DNA of 16,006 nt, taken from contig JASLFR010000117.1 in assembly GCA_030150565.1 (NCBI GenBank), forward strand, positions 1-16,006. The letters are read 5' to 3'. The stretch comes from Cardiobacteriales bacterium. Its GTDB lineage: Bacteria; Pseudomonadota; Gammaproteobacteria; Cardiobacteriales; Wohlfahrtiimonadaceae. Under the pieces are notes generated by a model. That model worked only from the letters and a program-made list of their open reading frames with translations, was not told the origin of the DNA and did not search any database. The translations under genes were made by a program, and so were the position numbers. Of the stretch, positions 1-6,608 are shown one piece after another (position 1 is the stretch's first letter; every line of letters starts with the position of its first letter).

Positions 1-1083
1 AGCGCTGATCGTTGCATCTCCAACCTCTTTAGAGGGATTGAAGGGGGCGATAATCAACTGAGGCGCAAACTGCCCAATCAACATCGCTACAACCCCGACA
101 CCGATCCCAATCTTCATGGTGTAGAGCAGTACCTCTCGCAATCGTTTAAGCTGCCCCGCACCGTAGCTATACCCCACAATCGGCTGCATCCCTTGAGTTA
201 ACCCAAGCAGAATCATCACCACCAACATCAACATCACATTCACAATCGTATAAGCCGCTACACCGACTGAGCCGCCATAATTTCTCACCTGCTGAATCAT
301 TAAAAAGACAATACTACTTGAGACGATATTCATCATGAATGGGGACATCCCGATGCTTAAGATTGCCCGTACGATTCTCCCCTCAAGCCGAATGTAACGC
401 CCTTTTAGACGAATAGTCTTTGAGCTGTAGAGAAAATGGTGCAACACAAAGAGAGTGCCACAAAACATAGAGATAACAATCGAGAGCGCAGCCCCTTTAA
501 TCCCCCAATGAAAAAGGTAGATGAAGAGCGGTGCCAAAATCGCATTGATTAAGAGTGTCAATAACATTGTATACATCGCTTTACGGGGGTACCCAGAGGC
601 GCGCATCATATTATTGAAGCTAAAACAGAGCGTTGAGAAGATCGCTCCGTAGAGAAAGATTGTTAAAAAATCGTAAGTATATTGATAAGTCGCCTCATCA
701 GCCCCCAAAAGTGGGACGATCTGTGGTAGAAAAAAGCGCAGAGTCAGTGAGACTGAAAGCGTAATAATGAGCGTTAAAAGCAGTGATGTCCCCACCACTC
801 GTTCTGCTCGCTCCTCATCTCCATTACCAAGAAAGATTGAGATACGACTCCCCGCACCTGCCCCCACCAACATCCCAAAGGCGGCGATAATTAACATTAC
901 AGGGAGTGCAATACCCATCGCACTCATCGCCTCATCCCCTAAATAATCGGCATGACCGATAAAGGCGCGTGTAATGATGTTGTAGAGCGCATTAACGCTA
1001 CTCCCCACAATTGCTGGGAGCGCATATTTCCATAAAAGGGGTTTAATCGGTCTACTTTTTAACTCTTCAATACGATTAGTAAT
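1..1083 (-). CDS. MATE-family multidrug/metabolite exporter (C-terminus beyond the window)
   Basis: Inner-membrane antiporter of the MATE family, which exports cationic drugs or metabolites in exchange for Na+ or H+. The minus strand is open from about 1086 to the left edge without a stop (about 361 codons; the family is usually about 450). The N-terminus reads KPLLWKYALPAIVGSSVNALYN followed by RAFIGHAD, the typical first helix and loop of MATE/DinF-like proteins. A GAGS segment in helix 2 and many further hydrophobic segments follow. The frame has no ATG, GTG or TTG between the upstream in-frame stop (TAA, 1102-1104) and a GTG inside the first helix. A good GAGGAG Shine-Dalgarno (1090-1095) sits 6 bases before an ATT codon (1081-1083), which I use as the tentative start. 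Substrate unknown. Family certain, start uncertain. Confidence 0.88.
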   Translation of the reverse strand, partial: MTNRIEELKSRPIKPLLWKYALPAIVGSSVNALYNIITRAFIGHADYLGDEAMSAMGIALPVMLIIAAFGMLVGAGAGSRISIFLGNGDEERAERVVGTSLLLTLIITLSVSLTLRFFLPQIVPLLGADEATYQYTYDFLTIFLYGAIFSTLCFSFNNMMRASGYPRKAMYTMLLTLLINAILAPLFIYLFHWGIKGAALSIVISMFCGTLFVLHHFLYSSKTIRLKGRYIRLEGRIVRAILSIGMSPFMMNIVSSSIVFLMIQQVRNYGGSVGVAAYTIVNVMLMLVVMILLGLTQGMQPIVGYSYGAGQLKRLREVLLYTMKIGIGVGVVAMLIGQFAPQLIIAPFNPSKEVGDATISA

Positions 1084-1089
1084 AATCCA

Positions 1090-1095
1090 CTCCTC
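1090..1095 (-). promoter_or_regulatory. Shine-Dalgarno that points to an ATT start for the MATE gene
   Basis: On the minus strand GAGGAG is followed by TGGATT and then ATT (1081-1083), giving 6-base spacing. A GTG lies nearer (1088-1090) but is in another frame and meets TAA after three further codons, so it cannot start the transporter. Confidence 0.5.
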
Positions 1096-1200
1096 TTCTA
1101 TTTATTTTAATTAATTCAACAATCTTATTAGCGTAACAAGAATTGAGAAGCTCCCTCTAATTAAAGTTACTAATCTCTATTTTAATGCCCTAGTTCAGAA

Positions 1201-1226
1201 GAAAAAAGAGCCACCCGAAGGTGGCT
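1201..1226 (-). terminator. Rho-independent terminator with a cUUCGg tetraloop
   Basis: Read on the minus strand: AGCCACC, loop TTCG, GGTGGCT, then CTTTTTTC. The stem is a perfect 7 bp (1209-1215 with 1220-1226) closed by the very stable C(UUCG)G tetraloop, followed by a U run. It ends transcription from the minus-strand gene at 1352-1516 and the structured segment between. On the plus strand no T run follows, so it is directional. Confidence 0.85.
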
Positions 1227-1286
1227 AAAGGTGCGTTCTTGGGAGTGTTCCCCTCTGACGGATAGAAGAGGAGGAAGAGAACGCAC
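1201..1286 (-). ncRNA. Candidate structured small RNA or structured 3' UTR of the Pmp3-like gene
   Basis: Minus-strand RNA would fold as a closed element. A perfect 9-bp outer stem (1278-1286 with 1231-1239) encloses a C/U-rich strand, a ctct/agag hairpin (1267-1270 with 1253-1256) and a GGGA/TCCC hairpin (1249-1252 with 1241-1244). Four bases after the outer stem the cUUCGg terminator begins. The C/U-rich stretch (minus strand of 1267-1279) contains CCTCCT, complementary to Shine-Dalgarno sequences, a common property of sRNA seeds. No clear own promoter was found, so it may be a 3'UTR fragment of the mRNA starting beyond 1516. The structure is seen; function is inference. Confidence 0.35.
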
Positions 1287-1351
1287 AGAAGATCAATTTT
1301 TATTTACCTCTACACCGATGCTTATTAAATCTAACGATCAAAGTCCCTCTC

Positions 1352-1516
1352 TTAGAGATCCCCTTGATAGTTGGCTGTTGCATAGAGTGCCCAAATCGCC
1401 GCTGGGAACCATCCAATCAATGTGATCTGTAGAATGAGGCAGATAATCCCCTCTTTTGGTCGATCCATTGTAAAGAATGTGAGCCAAGGTACGAGTATCG
1501 CAATGATATAACGCAT
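1352..1516 (-). CDS. Pmp3/YqaE-family small membrane protein (54 aa)
   Basis: A 54-residue protein beginning MRYIIAILVPWLTFF and ending ATANYQGDL. It has two hydrophobic helices (about residues 3-16 and 24-48) joined by a short polar turn (TMDRPKEG). This is the layout of the UPF0057/Pmp3 proteolipid family (E. coli YqaE, yeast Pmp3), with the usual WFPAAIWALYA-type second helix and a short polar tail. Family members affect membrane potential or stress tolerance, but the molecular role is not settled. An AGGAGG Shine-Dalgarno lies 7 bases upstream of the ATG. The nearest downstream stop signal is the terminator at 1201-1226, so the mRNA carries a 3' UTR of about 150 bases. Divergent from the glutaredoxin gene. 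Confidence 0.9.
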   Translation of the reverse strand: MRYIIAILVPWLTFFTMDRPKEGIICLILQITLIGWFPAAIWALYATANYQGDL

Positions 1517-1690
1517 GGTGTTTCCTCCTTATCGTTCTGTTTTTTCTTGTAATGATTACTACGATACGCTCCTCCTAAAAAATGAGAAGTTAAATAAATT
1601 TATAGAGAAAAAGTCCCTCTATTAAAAAATCTATAAATAAAAGAGGTTTTAAAAAGCGATTTAATTTAATAATGGGGGAAAAGCGTTTAC

Positions 1691-1696
1691 TATAAT
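1691..1696 (+). promoter_or_regulatory. Probable -10 box for the glutaredoxin gene
   Basis: A perfect TATAAT lies 63 bases upstream of the ATG at 1760, in an AT-rich stretch. No good -35 match is seen at 16-18 bases, so the promoter may depend on an activator or be weak. Confidence 0.4.
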
Positions 1697-1759
1697 CGGC
1701 CTTATCAATTGACATAGAAGCATCTCAAGACTGCTTTCTACTCTAAAGGAGCTCTATTA

Positions 1760-2116
1760 ATGAAAATTATTCGTACGATTCTTGGAAATCTTATCCTCTT
1801 TTTTGATGCCCTCTTCTCCCCTCGCCCCATCAGCCGAAGTGAGGAGGCGCAAGCAGAGATCGATCAGAAGACAAAAAATATGGCGCTCTATCAATTTAAG
1901 ATGTGCCCTTTCTGCGTTAAAATTCGCCGTGTGATTAAACGTCAAAATTTAAAGATTGAGATTCGAGATGCTCTCAATAATGAGCTTTATGCAAAAGAGC
2001 TCCTCGAAGAGGGGGGAAAACGGCAAGTTCCTGCGCTCAGAATAATTAAAGAGGATGGTTCTAAAGAGTGGCTCTATGAATCGAGTGCAATTAAAGTATT
2101 CTTAGAGGCGCTATAA
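1760..2116 (+). CDS. Membrane-anchored glutaredoxin-like protein
   Basis: A 118-residue protein with a hydrophobic N-terminal segment (about 5-20), then a short charged linker (25-40) and a glutaredoxin/GST-N thioredoxin-fold domain (41-118). The redox-active motif is C49-P50-F51-C52 in MALYQFKMCPFCVKIRR. The cis-proline needed for glutathione binding is in QVPAL (P91), and the Glu-Ser-Ser of the glutathione gamma-glutamyl site is at 107-109. It would reduce disulfides or mixed glutathione disulfides. The N-terminal segment suggests it is held at the cytoplasmic face of the inner membrane. AAAGGAG precedes the ATG. It converges on the tpx gene through a shared terminator, so the two thiol enzymes are neighbours but not co-transcribed. 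Specific substrate unknown. Confidence 0.87.
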   Translation: MKIIRTILGNLILFFDALFSPRPISRSEEAQAEIDQKTKNMALYQFKMCPFCVKIRRVIKRQNLKIEIRDALNNELYAKELLEEGGKRQVPALRIIKEDGSKEWLYESSAIKVFLEAL

Positions 2117-2138
2117 CTCAACTTTTAGAATCTAACTA

Positions 2139-2180
2139 TAAAAAAAGCCGCTCCCCTAAAGGAGCGGCTCTCTCTTTTTA
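2139..2180. terminator. Bidirectional intrinsic terminator between glutaredoxin and tpx genes
   Basis: Perfect 9-bp stem AGCCGCTCC / GGAGCGGCT (2146-2154 with 2161-2169), 6-base loop. The plus strand is followed by ctctcttttta, and the minus strand by a run of U from the A tract at 2139-2146. It serves both convergent genes. Confidence 0.9.
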
Positions 2181-2199
2181 TCAACTGATGTAATACTTA

Positions 2200-2715
2200 C
2201 TACGCCTCTAAAAGGGCCTTTACTGCAGCTAAGGCCGCATCATAATCGGGATGGTCGGTCACCTCTGACACATACTCAATATAGGTCACCTCATTCGCCC
2301 CATTAAGTACCACAATACCACGACTTAACAGGCGTAACTCATCAATAACAAAGCCATACTTCGTTCCAAAATCGAGATTTCGGTGATCTGAGTAGAGGGT
2401 AATATTTTGCAATTGGTGCTCGTCGACAAATCGCTTCTGCGCAAATGGTAGATCAACAGAGAGGGTGATAAAAGTTGCATCGCTCAACTCCCCTGCCGCT
2501 TCATCAAAACGGCGTGTCTGTAATGAGCAGACTCCTGTATCGATAGAGGGGACGACAGAGATCAACTTCACCCCCTCCCCAAGATCCTCTAATGATTGCT
2601 CTTTAAGGGCGTTCGTTAAGACGGTAAACGAAGGGGCAACTGCGCCAACTTTCATCTCCTCCCCCCGAAGGGATACCAGATCTCCCCCCATCGTTACTTT
2701 ACGTTCTTCACTCAT
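2200..2715 (-). CDS. tpx: Thiol peroxidase Tpx, atypical single-cysteine form
   Basis: Peroxiredoxin of the Tpx subfamily, about 171 residues (E. coli Tpx is 168), reducing H2O2 and alkyl hydroperoxides. The peroxidatic site VVPSIDTGVC is present (P, T and C63), as are the family stretch DLPFAQKRF (88-96) and a C-terminal DYDAALAAVKALL. In E. coli the residue after this RF is Cys95, the resolving cysteine that forms the disulfide with Cys61. Here that position is Val97 and the protein has no second cysteine at all. It therefore cannot use the normal 2-Cys cycle and would need an outside thiol, such as glutathione/glutaredoxin. Two adjacent ATGs exist: AAGGAG (2722-2727) is 6 bases from the second (2713-2715), which I choose, and 3 from the first (2716-2718). 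Confidence 0.93.
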   Translation of the reverse strand: MSEERKVTMGGDLVSLRGEEMKVGAVAPSFTVLTNALKEQSLEDLGEGVKLISVVPSIDTGVCSLQTRRFDEAAGELSDATFITLSVDLPFAQKRFVDEHQLQNITLYSDHRNLDFGTKYGFVIDELRLLSRGIVVLNGANEVTYIEYVSEVTDHPDYDAALAAVKALLEA

Positions 2716-2842
2716 CATTCTCTCCTTTGAGGGTTCCCCTCTTATCTATAATTATTTTAATGAGAACTCCATACTACCCAATTTTAGAGCGAAGTTGATA
2801 TCGAATCTCTTTATCCTATCGAAAATCGTAATAGATAATCTT

Positions 2843-4873
2843 TTAAGAGGGGCAATCGCTCCGACGCTCCTCATTAAATAGAAATTGGTGAACCGCTTCA
2901 GAAACCGCGCCTGCATCATCATTGTGGTGAATCGTTAAGACACCAAGCTCCTCGCCAACCGTTAAGATTCTGCTTGCGATTCTAATCTCCACAAATTGGG
3001 GAAGCTGATCGAGGGAGAGTGAGAAGATTCCCCCCCGTTTTACCCGATAAAAGAGCGCTCTAATCTCATCGAAGCGCTCTGTGCGGTAGAAGCGGAGAAT
3101 ATCATTCGCAAGACGATCGAGTTCATCATAGATCAGATTGAGCTCCGCTGAGCGATCATCAATCACAAAACGCTCAAGTGGTTTTAGAAGGGAGTGGTAA
3201 CGGCTCGCCACATCATCACACTCTGCACGGCTAATAGCGATAATCTCCTCATTAACACGCACAGTCTTCGACCCTCCTGATGCACTAAAATAGAGGGATT
3301 CCAGCTCCCCCTCTTGAATAAGATAGATCCCAATCTGCTCAGCAACCTCCAATTCCCGAATGAGTCGCTTTGCTCGGATAAAGCCCCCTCTCTCCTGCTT
3401 AATCGCCTCATTAGCTCGCTCAACTTCACGGCAGATAATCACCCTCTTAAGAGCGACTAAAAATTTCTTCACACTCTCCTCTGAAAAACGATGCTGCTGT
3501 AAAAAGAGCCGTTTAATCTGATAGAAGCTCTCTTTCGCCCCCCGATTCTGCTGCGTTAGATAGCTGAGCATCGGGTCAAATTGCTCACTGTAGTAAGCGT
3601 GTTGCCGAAAATAGCGAAAGAGCCCCCGCTCAGGATCAAACTTTAATGCGAGGATAGCGGAGATTCGCCCCTTAAAATTGAAGCGATAATCACTCTTCGC
3701 TAAGCGGTAACGGTGGGTATCGATCATCTCCCGCTTAGGGGGCGATGCCTCCTCTCTTCGCTCCTTTAGCGTCTCATTTAAGAATTGATCCACCCACTCT
3801 GGCGCATCAATCACCCAATCAAAATCGGCTAAAATTCCCACCTCCTTCTGAAGCAGAAAGAGCAGACGGTACGCTGCAAAAAAATCCCCCTTCCCTAAAA
3901 GAGGGAGCAATTCAACCCCTCGCCCCGCTAACGAGAGGCCTCTTTTATGATCGAGCGCACGAGCGATCTTCTCATCCGTTGGCCCCTCTAAAAGAAGGAT
4001 GTGATCGGCAAAAAAGGCGCGTTTAAACTCTGTTGAGAGTCGGGAGATGAGATTTTCTAAACGCTCCCGCTCCGTTAAAGCATCAAAATTGAGAAGCTGA
4101 TGGACAGGAAATTCCAATCCTCGACAAAATCCTAACGATTTTAGATCCTCAGGCTGATTGAGATTAATCAACTCTTCAGAGTGGGTTGCGATGATGATCA
4201 TCTTCTTCCCATCATCATTTGGTAGACCACTATTTCGGGTCATCTCTTCAAGAAGAAAGCTCTGATATTGGGGATGTAGAGAGAGCTCAGGCTCATCAAT
4301 AATTAAGAGGGAGATCTCATCGTCGTAGATGGCACTCAAAAGCCCCACAAGATGGATCAATCCCGATGCTTCTCGCCCAATGCCGTAACTTTCAGCTGCG
4401 CTCTCCTCTTTAATGAAGTTGACAGAGAGCCCCTCCGCCTCCCAACTCAATTCAATATCACGATTAAAAAACTCTTTTAAACGGGCCCGAATCTTTAGCT
4501 GAATATCGAGTCGCTGCTGTAATCGTTGATAATCGACCGCAAGACTCTCCTCAAAGTGGAGATTAGTATGCTCCTTTATCGGCTCCCCCGTTCGGTACTG
4601 AGCCCCCACCTTAAGCGCTTGATTGGCGTGGTGTAGAAGACGGAAAGACTCCATGCTTGCCAATCGATCAGAGGAGAGAAAACGGATCTTCCCCCCATTG
4701 AGTGCGCTCCCCTCCTTCTGAAAGTACTCCTTCAACGCCCGTAAAATATGGCTCTTTCCCGAAGCGTTGGGGCCAATTAAGGTTAAAAAACCATTCTCAG
4801 GGATGGTGAGCTGCCGCTCTTTATGAGTCTTTCCATACTCAATTGTGAGCGTAATCGTTAAGGCTTGGGACAT
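2843..4873 (-). CDS. OLD-like AAA ATPase with TOPRIM nuclease signature
   Basis: A 676-residue protein. Residues 1-260 form an ABC/SMC-type ATPase: Walker A GPNASGKS (34-41), a degenerate signature near REASGL (167-172), Walker B LLIIDEPE (189-196) with the SLHP turn, and the switch histidine in IIATHS (227-232). A TOPRIM-like segment follows: the conserved acid in LLLEGPTDEKIA (E296), then LGKGDF (326-331) and the acidic pair of ILADFD (D350, D352). This order matches OLD (overcoming lysogenization defect) family nucleases, many of which act in phage defence. Residues about 375-676 are charged and helical, and I do not recognise them. It follows the YqfO-like gene by 35 bases (weak RBS, AGAGAG) and precedes tpx on the same strand. 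No UvrD-type helicase partner is present. ATPase certain, nuclease inferred from motifs. Confidence 0.8.
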   Translation of the reverse strand: MSQALTITLTIEYGKTHKERQLTIPENGFLTLIGPNASGKSHILRALKEYFQKEGSALNGGKIRFLSSDRLASMESFRLLHHANQALKVGAQYRTGEPIKEHTNLHFEESLAVDYQRLQQRLDIQLKIRARLKEFFNRDIELSWEAEGLSVNFIKEESAAESYGIGREASGLIHLVGLLSAIYDDEISLLIIDEPELSLHPQYQSFLLEEMTRNSGLPNDDGKKMIIIATHSEELINLNQPEDLKSLGFCRGLEFPVHQLLNFDALTERERLENLISRLSTEFKRAFFADHILLLEGPTDEKIARALDHKRGLSLAGRGVELLPLLGKGDFFAAYRLLFLLQKEVGILADFDWVIDAPEWVDQFLNETLKERREEASPPKREMIDTHRYRLAKSDYRFNFKGRISAILALKFDPERGLFRYFRQHAYYSEQFDPMLSYLTQQNRGAKESFYQIKRLFLQQHRFSEESVKKFLVALKRVIICREVERANEAIKQERGGFIRAKRLIRELEVAEQIGIYLIQEGELESLYFSASGGSKTVRVNEEIIAISRAECDDVASRYHSLLKPLERFVIDDRSAELNLIYDELDRLANDILRFYRTERFDEIRALFYRVKRGGIFSLSLDQLPQFVEIRIASRILTVGEELGVLTIHHNDDAGAVSEAVHQFLFNEERRSDCPS

Positions 4874-4908
4874 AATCTCTCTCTTTTAGATAGAACGGAT
4901 GATTAAAT

Positions 4909-5232
4909 TTAGAGGGAATGGGGATCGATCAATGGATGCAGTTCAAACGCCGCCTCTTCGTAAGGGTGCGCCTTTAAGAGCGCATCAACCACTGCTCTTG
5001 CTCGCTCCTTTGGCACCAACACCTCAATGCGCCACTCAGGCACCTTTGCTACCTCCCCTTGCGATCCAATATGGGGATCGCTCCCTTCAAGGGGTTTAAA
5101 TTGCCCCTCTCCCAAGACTTGCCACGCACAATGGGAGTAATCCCCCAACATTCCAGCACCCGCTTCAAAAATCGCCTCTTTTGTGACATCAGCATGGGAA
5201 TCGGGAACGAAATAAATTAACTTGTAGCACAT
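4909..5232 (-). CDS. NIF3-associated / YqfO-type domain protein (107 aa)
   Basis: Stand-alone version of the CutA-like domain that is inserted in many NIF3/YqfO proteins. Seen: start MCYKLIYFVPDSHADVTKEAI, the DYSHCAW segment (H34, C35), GQFKPLEGSDPHIG (43-56) and the terminal HPYEEAAFELHPL (89-101). These are the standard landmarks of this roughly 100-residue family. The domain forms trimers in structures of related proteins; its biochemical role is unknown. An AAGGA Shine-Dalgarno precedes the ATG. The downstream gene begins 35 bases after the stop on the same strand, so co-transcription with the OLD-like ATPase is likely. Divergent from the lipoprotein gene at 5294, with the two start codons 61 bases apart. 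Confidence 0.87.
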   Translation of the reverse strand: MCYKLIYFVPDSHADVTKEAIFEAGAGMLGDYSHCAWQVLGEGQFKPLEGSDPHIGSQGEVAKVPEWRIEVLVPKERARAVVDALLKAHPYEEAAFELHPLIDPHSL

Positions 5233-5293
5233 AACAAATCCTTTTTTATTGATACAATATGCCTCATTTTACCACCAGCAAGGCAGATTAATA

Positions 5294-5743
5294 ATGGCAA
5301 AACAGAGCAGATTAACCCTTTTAATGCTCTTTATGATGAGTATTCTTACCGCATGTGATGATGATTTTGATAACCCTTTTGCACTCATGGAGGAGGAGCA
5401 ACCCCCAATTGAGAGCAAAGAGGAGCGTTACGAGCGCCTAAAGGATCTCCCTAAAGAGCGTTGGCTCATTGCCCCTAATCGTGTTGATTGTATTGGGGTA
5501 ACGCCTCAAAAATGTTTTTTAATCAAACCCTCACAAGAACCCTCTGAGTGGAAGTACCACTTTAGTGAGATTGAAGGTTTTCAATTTGAGGAGGGGTATC
5601 AGTATGATCTGATCGTAGCGCAAGAGCAGCTTGAAGAGGTTCCGATGGATCGCTCCCTCTTTCAATACCATCTTGTAGAGATTTTGGAGAAGCGTAACGA
5701 GCGGGGGCCAAAATCACCACTCAATGAATCGACCGATCCATAA
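5294..5743 (+). CDS. DUF4377-domain lipoprotein
   Basis: A 149-residue lipoprotein. The signal peptide MAKQSRLTLLMLFMMSILTAC has a lipobox LTAC with lipidated C21. Asp at +2 and +3 is the classical signal for retention in the inner membrane rather than Lol export. A charged, glutamate-rich linker follows (about 30-55). The domain at about 58-135 has the paired cysteines of CIGVTPQKC, a tryptophan (EPSEWKYHF), IEGFQFEEGYQYDLIV and a terminal YHLVEILEK. This is the pattern of DUF4377, often found next to HslJ-like META domains. Function unknown. The reading frame extends back to a TTG at 5249, but the ATG at 5294 gives a clean signal peptide and is preferred; its RBS is weak. rluA follows after 32 bases. 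Confidence 0.8.
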   Translation: MAKQSRLTLLMLFMMSILTACDDDFDNPFALMEEEQPPIESKEERYERLKDLPKERWLIAPNRVDCIGVTPQKCFLIKPSQEPSEWKYHFSEIEGFQFEEGYQYDLIVAQEQLEEVPMDRSLFQYHLVEILEKRNERGPKSPLNESTDP

Positions 5744-5775
5744 ATCGCCTTAACCGATCCCAAAGCGCTCTCTTT

Positions 5776-6429
5776 ATGGAATTTTATTACAATCCTCCCA
5801 TCGACCCATGGCTCGAGATCCTCTATCAAGATGAGGCAATTATGGTGGTAAATAAGCCAGAGGGTTTGCTCTCAGTCTCAGGAAAAGGGCCTGAACTGTA
5901 CGATTCTATATTGACACGCATTCAGTGGGAATTTCCCGAAGCGGAGACAGCGCACCGTTTAGATATGGCGACAAGCGGTCTTCTGCTCGTTGCCCTCACC
6001 AAAGAGGCAGAGCGAGATCTTAAAGCACAATTTCGGGATCGACAGACCGAAAAACGCTATATCGCAGTCGTTGAAGGGGCGCTCCCCCACGATCGAGGAA
6101 TTATCTCTCTTCCGCTCATCTGTGATTGGCCCAATCGCCCTAAACAGATGGTCTGCTTTGAGCGGGGTAAATCAGCAAAAACAGAGTATAAAGTGCTTAA
6201 ACGAGAAGAGAAAAGAACGCGTATTCTTCTCAATCCCATCACTGGGCGCTCTCACCAGTTAAGGGTCCATCTCTTAGCGATTGGCCACCCTATTTTAGGG
6301 GATCGCTTCTACGCTGACGGGTGGGCACGCACCCACTTCTCTCGCCTCCATCTCCACGCAAATCGACTAAAATTTACCCATCCCACAACTCGAAAGTGGC
6401 TCGATTTTGAAGTAGCACCCCCCTTCTAA
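5776..6429 (+). CDS. rluA: Dual-specificity pseudouridine synthase RluA (23S rRNA U746 / tRNA U32)
   Basis: A 217-residue protein that matches E. coli RluA (219 aa) over its length. It starts with YNPPIDPWLEILYQDEAIMVVNKPEGLLSV, has the catalytic motif AHRLDMATSGL (nucleophile D63), LICDWPNRPKQMVC (about 114-127) and ITGRSHQLRVHLLAIGHPILGDRFYA near the C-terminus. It lacks the S4 domain, as RluA does and unlike RluD. In E. coli the enzyme isomerises U746 of 23S rRNA and U32 of several tRNAs. The RBS before the ATG is not obvious; translation may be coupled to the lipoprotein gene 32 bases upstream. No clear terminator follows; the next stretch (6430-6515) is AT-rich and leads into the promoter of the oxygenase unit. 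Confidence 0.93.
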   Translation: MEFYYNPPIDPWLEILYQDEAIMVVNKPEGLLSVSGKGPELYDSILTRIQWEFPEAETAHRLDMATSGLLLVALTKEAERDLKAQFRDRQTEKRYIAVVEGALPHDRGIISLPLICDWPNRPKQMVCFERGKSAKTEYKVLKREEKRTRILLNPITGRSHQLRVHLLAIGHPILGDRFYADGWARTHFSRLHLHANRLKFTHPTTRKWLDFEVAPPF

Positions 6430-6515
6430 AGATCGATCCTAAAAATAGAAACGAATCATATCTACCTGATTTAGATAGATAAATATAGATTGGGGAATAT
6501 TTTCAAAAATAGTAG

Positions 6516-6545
6516 TTGACAAATTATTATCGACCAACGTACTCT
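6516..6545 (+). promoter_or_regulatory. Sigma70-type promoter of the oxygenase-metQ unit
   Basis: Perfect -35 TTGACA (6516-6521), 18-base spacer and -10 TACTCT (6540-6545). Initiation is expected near 6552, which places the riboswitch-like aptamer at the very 5' end of the transcript. Confidence 0.65.
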
Positions 6546-6551
6546 AAAATC

Positions 6552-6596
6552 ATTGCCGATTTGACACACAGCTTGCGGGCATAAACAGCTAAAGCG
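6552..6596 (+). promoter_or_regulatory. Putative SAM-II-type (SAM-II/SAM-V) riboswitch aptamer
   Basis: The blocks GATTTG (6558-6563), GCTTGC (6571-6576), TAAAC (6582-6586) and GCTAAAGC (6588-6595) occur in the order and spacing of the SAM-II class. P1 would be TGCC (6554-6557) with GGCA (6578-6581). The H-type pseudoknot that defines the class can form between loop GCTTGC and tail GCTAAAGC: GC pairs at both ends and two U-A pairs inside, leaving the conserved U of GCUAA unpaired, as in the SAM-binding site. The downstream genes include a methionine-binding lipoprotein, which fits SAM sensing. Most known SAM-II examples are alphaproteobacterial. P1 is short. Recognised from memory of the consensus, not by a covariance search. 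Confidence 0.62.
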
Positions 6597-6608
6597 TATC
6601 TCTTTTCA

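Noticed and set aside
1231..1425. 64-codon plus-strand open frame.
   Set aside because: It overlaps the structured minus-strand RNA region and part of the Pmp3-like gene, has no RBS and no recognisable protein features.
1598..1638. 9-bp inverted repeat ATTTATAGA / TCTATAAAT between the Pmp3-like and glutaredoxin genes.
   Set aside because: Low-complexity AT sequence with a 23-base spacer; expected by chance in such a region and no T-run or promoter geometry supports a role.
2716..2842. Possible OxyR site upstream of tpx (ATAG/CTAT-like elements near 2815-2840).
   Set aside because: The half-sites do not have the OxyR spacing and pairing, and the stretch is simply AT-rich.
3184..4026. Open frames of 81 codons (3184-3429, minus) and 93 codons (3745-4026, plus).
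   Set aside because: Both lie inside the OLD-like ATPase in other frames and read as low-complexity shadow sequence.
2843..5232. Gabija-like or other multi-gene defence system around the OLD-like ATPase.
   Set aside because: No UvrD-type helicase, reverse transcriptase, methylase or toxin gene is adjacent; the neighbours are a YqfO-type protein and tpx. Kept only as a solitary OLD-like gene.
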